This document shows positions 60,101-64,000 of a stretch of 64,000 nucleotides of DNA, piece by piece. This stretch comes from Streptococcus australis. Its GTDB lineage: Bacteria > Bacillota > Bacilli > Lactobacillales > Streptococcaceae. The position numbers and the translations under genes were made by a program. The notes beneath the pieces are model-generated. The model was given only the letters and a program-made list of their open reading frames with translations, was not told the DNA's origin and searched no databases. The number at the start of each line of letters is the position of its first letter. Within the stretch, counting starts at the first letter, position 1. Location: the NCBI RefSeq assembly GCF_015553625.1, contig NZ_JADNGY010000001.1:124001-188000 (forward strand), written 5' to 3'.

Positions 60101-61976
60101 CTAGGTCTCCCAAATCGAAGGTTTGAGTGGACCAATCTGCGTTTGGCGTCAATTCCTTCCATACGTATTCCGAGTAATCTTCTTTTGTAGCAACAGCTAC
60201 CCAAGCAGCCGCACCAACCCCACCCTTGTGAGAGACGCTTAATTTTGTTGTTTCTGTCACAGGGATTTTGGTCGAATAGAGCATGACATTTTGACTGCTA
60301 TTAGCTTTCAAATCGCCTTCAAAGGTTAGAGAGTTTCCTCCATTATAGGCTTGATCAAAGTCATAGCGCCCTTTCAATGGCGTGCTGTCTTCACTATGTT
60401 CTACCCACCAGCGCCATGTTGGAAGGTAGCCAGAGACGGATCGGTAATTCCACTCGCCATCTTTTGAAATTTTTCCATCTACAAACCAATATTTTCCGTG
60501 ACCAGTATTGAATGAAGTATTAAAATCAGCATTTGTGATCGGAGTTTTATCCACGACTAGATTGGACATCCCGTACCAAGATTGATCTGCTGGTTTTCCT
60601 TTGGTTGGATCACCTTGGAAACCTGTCCAGAATAGATCTTCATGGTTATGATACCCCTCTCCTGTCTTTCCTAGACCCGTAATGGTGTCAGGTGCATAAA
60701 GCCCCAGGGATAGACGCAACTTGCCATGTTCATCTAAAATCGCATTCCAGTCCACATTGGTCTTATAAGAGCCCCCTTTTTGAAGTTCGAGTCCCGCTAA
60801 AACATCATAAGGATTGCGCTGAATCCATTTGGCTGTGCTGATAGAATAATCAACTTCTGATTTGCCCCAGTTGAAGTTGGCAAAGAAGGTATCAACTGGA
60901 TTTTCCCCATTTTCAGGTTGCATGAAATTATAGTTGTATTCACCCAGTGCATTTTCATGGTAACGACCATATTCATAGGTCATGGCATCATACCAAGAGT
61001 ACTTGATAGGGTAGTTAATACTCTTCGCATACTCCTTGGTGTAAAGAAGGAAATCTCTTAATTTTGGTCCTAAAGGTTCTACTAGGTTCCCTGTCGTTTC
61101 TTGGTTAATAAAGTAGCCATCGAAACCATAATACTTAGCTAGATCAACTAATTTCCGTGCGATCGGGAAGGTTTTAGAGCCTTCACTATCTTCTTTCAAG
61201 GTTTCCGCAAAATGCTCTTGATCCTTGATGCTACTAGACCAGTTATAAAAGAGTGTTCCATAGATGGGCACCCCATTTCGGTGAGCAGCATCAATCACAT
61301 CCGCTGATGGTACCAGACCTTCCCAGAAGACCATGGAATCCAAATACTGCCAATAGTCAAAAGCATAGGCCTTAAACTCTTCCCCACCGACGGAAGCATG
61401 ATCCTTAGCCTTTGAGTTCATGTTAGACAGAGCCTGAATCTTTGCATCAGGGTTTGCTTGCTCGTTGATTTGCTTCCCTTGAAAACGGCTAGCGAGGGGG
61501 ACACTTGCTCGGTTCAAATCATCATCTACTCGTTTACCAGGTTCCCATTTCAACAAATCGTCCCATGTATCAAATTTGACCTCTTTCGGTCTTAATTGTT
61601 TTTCTTCATTAGTTGGTAAATCTTCTACTTTTTCTGTGCTTGCTTTTGGCTGTTCTGTCGCTGAAACCGCTGGACTATCTGTGGTCGTCGGGCTAACTTC
61701 GGGAGTTGCTGAAGTGGCTTCCTCAACTGGTTTCGCTGATTCTGTAGTTGGCAAGACAGCATCTGCAGTGTAGACACCAGCTTCTCTGATTAAATGATTT
61801 ACATCTTCTGCAGTTGCTGAAGTGGCTTCTAAGGGTTGTTCATTCGCAGCATGCGTCTCATCCGCTGAGACAGCCCCCGTTCCTAAAAATGCCAATCCAA
61901 TCAGTGCAGAACAAACTCCTACACTGAATTTTCGGATACTAAAACGTTGTTGTTTTTCAAATTGATGACCTTTCAT
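57177..61976 (-). CDS. endoD: Cell-wall endo-beta-N-acetylglucosaminidase (GH85, EndoD-like)
   Basis: This 1599-residue surface enzyme has a YSIRK-type signal peptide (RFSIRKFSVGVCSALIGL, cleaved near VSADE). The GH85 barrel at about 140-480 has the catalytic Asn291 and Glu293 in GFDGYFINQETT. Carbohydrate-binding beta modules follow, including an F5/8 C-like one (about 770-915, WVMDHAG...NWKMYES). Ig-like repeats (about 1000-1160), helical FIVAR-like segments, Pro-rich PEKPATPDQPx repeats and a sorting signal complete it. GH85 enzymes cut the chitobiose core of host N-glycans. The sorting motif reads LPTTA, not LPXTG. The start is the third of three close ATGs, five bases after GGAGG. Confidence 0.93.
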   Translation of the reverse strand: MKGHQFEKQQRFSIRKFSVGVCSALIGLAFLGTGAVSADETHAANEQPLEATSATAEDVNHLIREAGVYTADAVLPTTESAKPVEEATSATPEVSPTTTDSPAVSATEQPKASTEKVEDLPTNEEKQLRPKEVKFDTWDDLLKWEPGKRVDDDLNRASVPLASRFQGKQINEQANPDAKIQALSNMNSKAKDHASVGGEEFKAYAFDYWQYLDSMVFWEGLVPSADVIDAAHRNGVPIYGTLFYNWSSSIKDQEHFAETLKEDSEGSKTFPIARKLVDLAKYYGFDGYFINQETTGNLVEPLGPKLRDFLLYTKEYAKSINYPIKYSWYDAMTYEYGRYHENALGEYNYNFMQPENGENPVDTFFANFNWGKSEVDYSISTAKWIQRNPYDVLAGLELQKGGSYKTNVDWNAILDEHGKLRLSLGLYAPDTITGLGKTGEGYHNHEDLFWTGFQGDPTKGKPADQSWYGMSNLVVDKTPITNADFNTSFNTGHGKYWFVDGKISKDGEWNYRSVSGYLPTWRWWVEHSEDSTPLKGRYDFDQAYNGGNSLTFEGDLKANSSQNVMLYSTKIPVTETTKLSVSHKGGVGAAAWVAVATKEDYSEYVWKELTPNADWSTQTFDLGDLAGKTIYAVKMFFDHDADVKDYKFNLGQLSITSNQEKPAAPSEVTVKGKRLQNAQEAEAVLNFKGVADADYYEVYEKDGDNWRLLTGSSATTVYLPKVSRSASAEGTTQELKVVAVGKNGQRSDAGTVAFDWGMTVSDTSLPKALAPNVVIGAKVIGSSFPDADGSEGIEGMLNGTITSLSDKWSSAQLSGTVDIRLTQPRTIVRWVMDHAGAGGESVDDGKMNTRDFDLYYKDEAGEWKLAKEVRGNKAHVSDITLDHPIKAQEWRLHVITADNGTPWQAIRIYNWKMYESLDTETVNIPMKDAAAQNLGNHFVQVGFKDVPANTTISLYADKEATSPIATMTADQAGNLIFKPLAFESTPSLLYYRAQAPGKEISNVLAIEVPKNDKEISGVQLEEGLAKKVYRKGDALSLKGATLRVHYQDGQADQLVNLTNSGVEIHGFDSNKLGEQHLEVSYLGQKLDKTLTVFVVSAEEAGEKAVAGLELTDKPKVEYIVGEAFEKEGGRFTVVFEDETTETHALTDEGVEVTGFDASKEGRQTITVHYKGASTSFDVLVNPKPALNDEYLKQKLAEAEAAKAKVDFTFATPEVKEALLAGIAASEKVLKEHDTSTQNQVNEQLNQLTALLKALDGQANLTKEKETLSALTEEATTLLASKPNHPSGDALKALVEKNKELLASSELTPEALATAKTGLETLIALLKEDKPAVFVDPATGVEVQFSNLEPTVVKGLKVAKVEANQAEKEELKGREAAIFDIEGVDASGQDVDTHHPSLVKIPVDKDKEVEQVLFFPEGQAPQSLAFERVGDVVIFTAPHFTHYAIVYKTQKIEVPDQPIQPDQPVTPDQPIQPEKPATPDQPVQPEKPATPDQPIQPENPTKPDQPTDNQKSPEQLNPMKPTDPSNQKENGSDLLDQRVQQVLSHYLTPTKEGSSQQDQTSKETDKELPTTASLEATFAAEAVLLAALGGFLLAGKKKEE

Positions 61977-62037
61977 CATGACCTCCATCTTATTTTACTA
62001 ATTTCCAATCTCCTAAAACACTTCTCCTTCGCTCATG

Positions 62038-62051
62038 TGCAATCGCTTACA
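62038..62051 (-). promoter_or_regulatory. CcpA cre site before GH85 gene
   Basis: On the minus strand, TGTAAGCGATTGCA matches TGWAANCGNTNWCA at 13 of 14 positions. It lies about 35 bp downstream of the -10, a roadblock position. Confidence 0.65.
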
Positions 62052-62084
62052 TTTTTGTTTAATTGGAAATCTTCACTCAGATTT

Positions 62085-62114
62085 AGTTTACCCCTTTAAA
62101 GAGAGGTCTGTCAA
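62085..62114 (-). promoter_or_regulatory. Promoter of GH85 gene
   Basis: On the minus strand, consensus -35 TTGACA (62109-62114) and weaker -10 TAAACT (62085-62090) are 18 bp apart. Confidence 0.6.
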
Positions 62115-62164
62115 TCCATTTTAGCAAATCCTATAATAAGGTGAGGAGGAACTAAAAAAAGTAC

Positions 62165-62191
62165 AAAAAAAGAGGAGGTCACCCTCCTCTC
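62165..62191 (-). terminator. gap terminator
   Basis: On the minus strand, AGAGGAGGGT and ACCTCCTCT pair closely and are followed by TTTTTTTG. Confidence 0.9.
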
Positions 62192-62205
62192 ATCATACAC
62201 ATGAA

Positions 62206-63216
62206 TTATTTAGCAATTTTTGCGAAGTATTCAAGAGTACGTACAAGTTGTGCAGTGTAAGACATTTCGTTGTCATACCATGAAACAACTTTAACCAATT
62301 GTTTACCATCAACGTCAAGAACTTTAGTTTGAGTTGCGTCAAACAATGAACCGTAAGCCATACCTACGATATCTGAAGATACGATTGGATCTTCTGTGTA
62401 ACCGTATGATTCGTTAGCTGCTGCTTTCATAGCTGCGTTCACTTCATCAACAGTAACGTTCTTTTCAAGAACTGCAACCAATTCAGTAACTGATCCAGTT
62501 GGAGTTGGAACGCGTTGTGCAGATCCGTCCAATTTACCGTTCAATTCTGGGATTACAAGACCGATAGCTTTAGCAGCACCAGTTGAGTTAGGAACGATGT
62601 TAGCTGCACCAGCGCGAGCACGACGAAGGTCACCACCACGGTGTGGTCCGTCAAGGATCATTTGGTCACCAGTGTAAGCGTGGATAGTAGTCATCAATCC
62701 TTCTACAACACCAAAGTTATCTTGAAGAGCTTTAGCCATTGGTGCCAAGCAGTTTGTAGTACATGAAGCACCTGAGATAACTGTTTCAGTACCATCAAGA
62801 ATGTCGTGGTTAGTGTTGAATACGACTGTTTTAACGTCATTTCCACCAGGAGCAGTGATAACAACTTTCTTAGCTCCACCTGGGTGCAAGTGTTTTTCAG
62901 CAGCTTCTTTCTTAGCAAAGAAACCAGTTGCTTCAAGAACGATTTCTACACCGTCGTTAGCCCAGTCGATTTGTTCTGGATCACGTTCAGCAGAAACTTT
63001 AACGAATTTACCGTTAACTTCGAATCCACCTTCTTTAACTTCCACAGTACCGTCGAAACGACCTTGAGTTGTGTCATATTTCAACAAATGTGCAAGCATA
63101 ACTGGATCTGTAAGGTCGTTGATGCGAGTAACTTCAACACCTTCTACGTTTTGGATACGACGGAAAGCAAGACGACCGATACGACCGAAACCGTTAATAC
63201 CAACTTTAACTACCAT
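62206..63216 (-). CDS. gap: Glyceraldehyde-3-phosphate dehydrogenase
   Basis: This 336-residue enzyme starts [19 protein letters not shown] and has the active site [33 protein letters not shown] and [16 protein letters not shown] follow. It oxidises GAP with NAD+ and phosphate in glycolysis. The ATG at 63216 has AAGGAGG upstream; an open frame of 24 codons before it is not used. Codon bias is very strong. Confidence 0.97.
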   Translation of the reverse strand: MVVKVGINGFGRIGRLAFRRIQNVEGVEVTRINDLTDPVMLAHLLKYDTTQGRFDGTVEVKEGGFEVNGKFVKVSAERDPEQIDWANDGVEIVLEATGFFAKKEAAEKHLHPGGAKKVVITAPGGNDVKTVVFNTNHDILDGTETVISGASCTTNCLAPMAKALQDNFGVVEGLMTTIHAYTGDQMILDGPHRGGDLRRARAGAANIVPNSTGAAKAIGLVIPELNGKLDGSAQRVPTPTGSVTELVAVLEKNVTVDEVNAAMKAAANESYGYTEDPIVSSDIVGMAYGSLFDATQTKVLDVDGKQLVKVVSWYDNEMSYTAQLVRTLEYFAKIAK

Positions 63217-63302
63217 TCGTGATTTCCTCCTTATGAAAATCAAAAAATTTTTTATGTGAAAAGAGTAACTTGATAGGTTACAAATCATCTTTCAACAATA
63301 TT

Positions 63303-63331
63303 ATTATATACTTTCTTCCCCTAAAATGCAA
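63303..63331 (-). promoter_or_regulatory. gap promoter
   Basis: On the minus strand, -35 TTGCAT (63326-63331) and -10 TATAAT (63303-63308) are 17 bp apart, giving a leader of about 80 nt. Confidence 0.75.
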
Positions 63332-63426
63332 CTGATTTCAGTAGGATTAGAAATATTACACAAACTTTCATATTCATTTTCACTATCTCTTATGAGGAAG
63401 AGGAGTTGAACTCTTTCAAATCAAAA

Positions 63427-63455
63427 AAGCCTTCCTCCTAAGAGGAAAGCTTTTA
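63427..63455 (-). terminator. fusA terminator
   Basis: On the minus strand, AAGCTTTCCTCTTAGG and AGGAAGGCTT pair and are followed by TTTTTGA. Confidence 0.85.
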
Positions 63456-63469
63456 GCTAGACGGCAAAA

Positions 63470-64000
63470 TTATGCTTCACCTTTAGCTTTTTTAATGATT
63501 TCTTCTTGTACTGATTTCGGTACATCTTCGTAGTGGTCAAATACCATCATGAAGGTACCACGTCCTTGAGTTGCAGAACGAAGGACAGTAGCGTAACCGA
63601 ACATTTCAGCAAGTGGTACATAAGCACGAACGATTTGGCTTGCACCGTGTGCTTCCATACCGTCTACACGTCCACGACGAGCAGTTACGTGACCCATAAC
63701 ATCCCCAAGGTTTTCTTCAGGAACTGTGATGGTTACAAGCATCATTGGTTCAAGGATAGCTGGTTGTGCTGATTTAGCTGCTTCTTTAAGAGCAAGAGAT
63801 GCAGCGATCTTGAAGGCAGTTTCAGATGAGTCGACATCGTGGTATGAACCATCGTAAAGCTTCGCTTTCACGTCAACCATTGGGTAGCCAGCAAGAACAC
63901 CGTTCGCCATAGATTCTTGAAGTCCTTTTTCTACTGCAGGGATGAATTCACGTGGAACCACACCACCGACGATTGCATTTTCGAACTCGAATCCTTTTCC
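63470..64000 (-). CDS. fusA: Elongation factor G, 3' part
   Basis: The open frame reaches the right edge, so only the last 176 residues are present. They cover domain IV and [45 protein letters not shown], then [27 protein letters not shown] and [21 protein letters not shown] drives translocation on the ribosome. Followed by a terminator and then gap, a common order in streptococci. Confidence 0.96.
   Translation of the reverse strand, partial: GKGFEFENAIVGGVVPREFIPAVEKGLQESMANGVLAGYPMVDVKAKLYDGSYHDVDSSETAFKIAASLALKEAAKSAQPAILEPMMLVTITVPEENLGDVMGHVTARRGRVDGMEAHGASQIVRAYVPLAEMFGYATVLRSATQGRGTFMMVFDHYEDVPKSVQEEIIKKAKGEA

Overview
The window is a low-GC Gram-positive chromosome segment from an oral-type Streptococcus. 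The evidence is the gene content: pyruvate formate-lyase beside dinB, the glnR-glnA pair, a mevalonate pathway, CppA, the chromosome-segregation regulator RocS, rpoY-rnjA, a YSIRK/LPXTG-type endo-beta-N-acetylglucosaminidase and a Cna-B adhesin. The mitis/sanguinis/parasanguinis side of the genus fits best, but I cannot fix the species from sequence alone. Both ends cut genes: the 3' part of a PepF-like oligoendopeptidase at the left and the 3' part of fusA (EF-G) at the right.

Layout. 1-2.5 kb: pepF end, a SnoaL/NTF2-like protein divergent from an HxlR regulator, and a DUF2785 protein. 2.6-7.1 kb (minus): trxA, DUF4649, rpsO, a 700-residue Cna-type surface adhesin and rsuA. 7.3-13.7 kb: def, an MscS channel, sstT, a glycine-riboswitch-controlled AGCS symporter and a C69 dipeptidase. 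13.8-17.1 kb (minus): zapA-cvpA-mutS2. 17.2-21.8 kb (plus): glutathione peroxidase, rnhC, lepB, recD2. 21.9-27.2 kb: dinB, pflB, a split ThrE-type exporter and a small membrane protein. 27.7-34 kb: mvaS-mvaA on plus facing mvaK1-mvaD-mvaK2-fni on minus, giving acetyl/acetoacetyl-CoA to IPP/DMAPP conversion apart from the thiolase. 34-43 kb: serine hydrolase, cppA, a membrane protein with a possible thiol-hydrolase domain, pepX, rocS, a DnaQ-like exonuclease, ybaB, mntH. 43-50.7 kb: a receiver-like orphan protein, an HI0933-type flavoprotein, an NSS transporter, a lipoprotein, azlCD, and tsaD-rimI-tsaB. 51-64 kb: rpoY-rnjA, glnRA, a FUSC-type membrane protein, pgk, the GH85 surface enzyme, gap and fusA.

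Most genes are housekeeping. The unusual material is between them. I see two families of structured, inverted-repeat-bounded intergenic elements. Family 1 has four copies near 3.9, 10.4, 27.2 and 52.9 kb, with a modular centre that is present, deleted or replaced by BOX-like sequence. Family 2 has three copies near 7.9, 46.4 and 55.5 kb, about 225-230 bp each. A third single structured element directly follows the rpsO stop codon. All lie at gene ends, next to or acting as terminators. They look like miniature non-autonomous elements or transcript-end modules of the BOX/RUP type known from streptococci, but I cannot assign them to named families.

Regulation readable from sequence includes a glycine riboswitch with a downstream terminator, a perfect GlnR box plus promoter at glnR, and near-consensus CcpA cre sites at pflB, at the GH85 gene and at a 77-residue membrane protein. 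There is also a terminator-like hairpin in the rpoY-rnjA leader. I found no tRNA or rRNA gene, CRISPR array, transposase or prophage gene.
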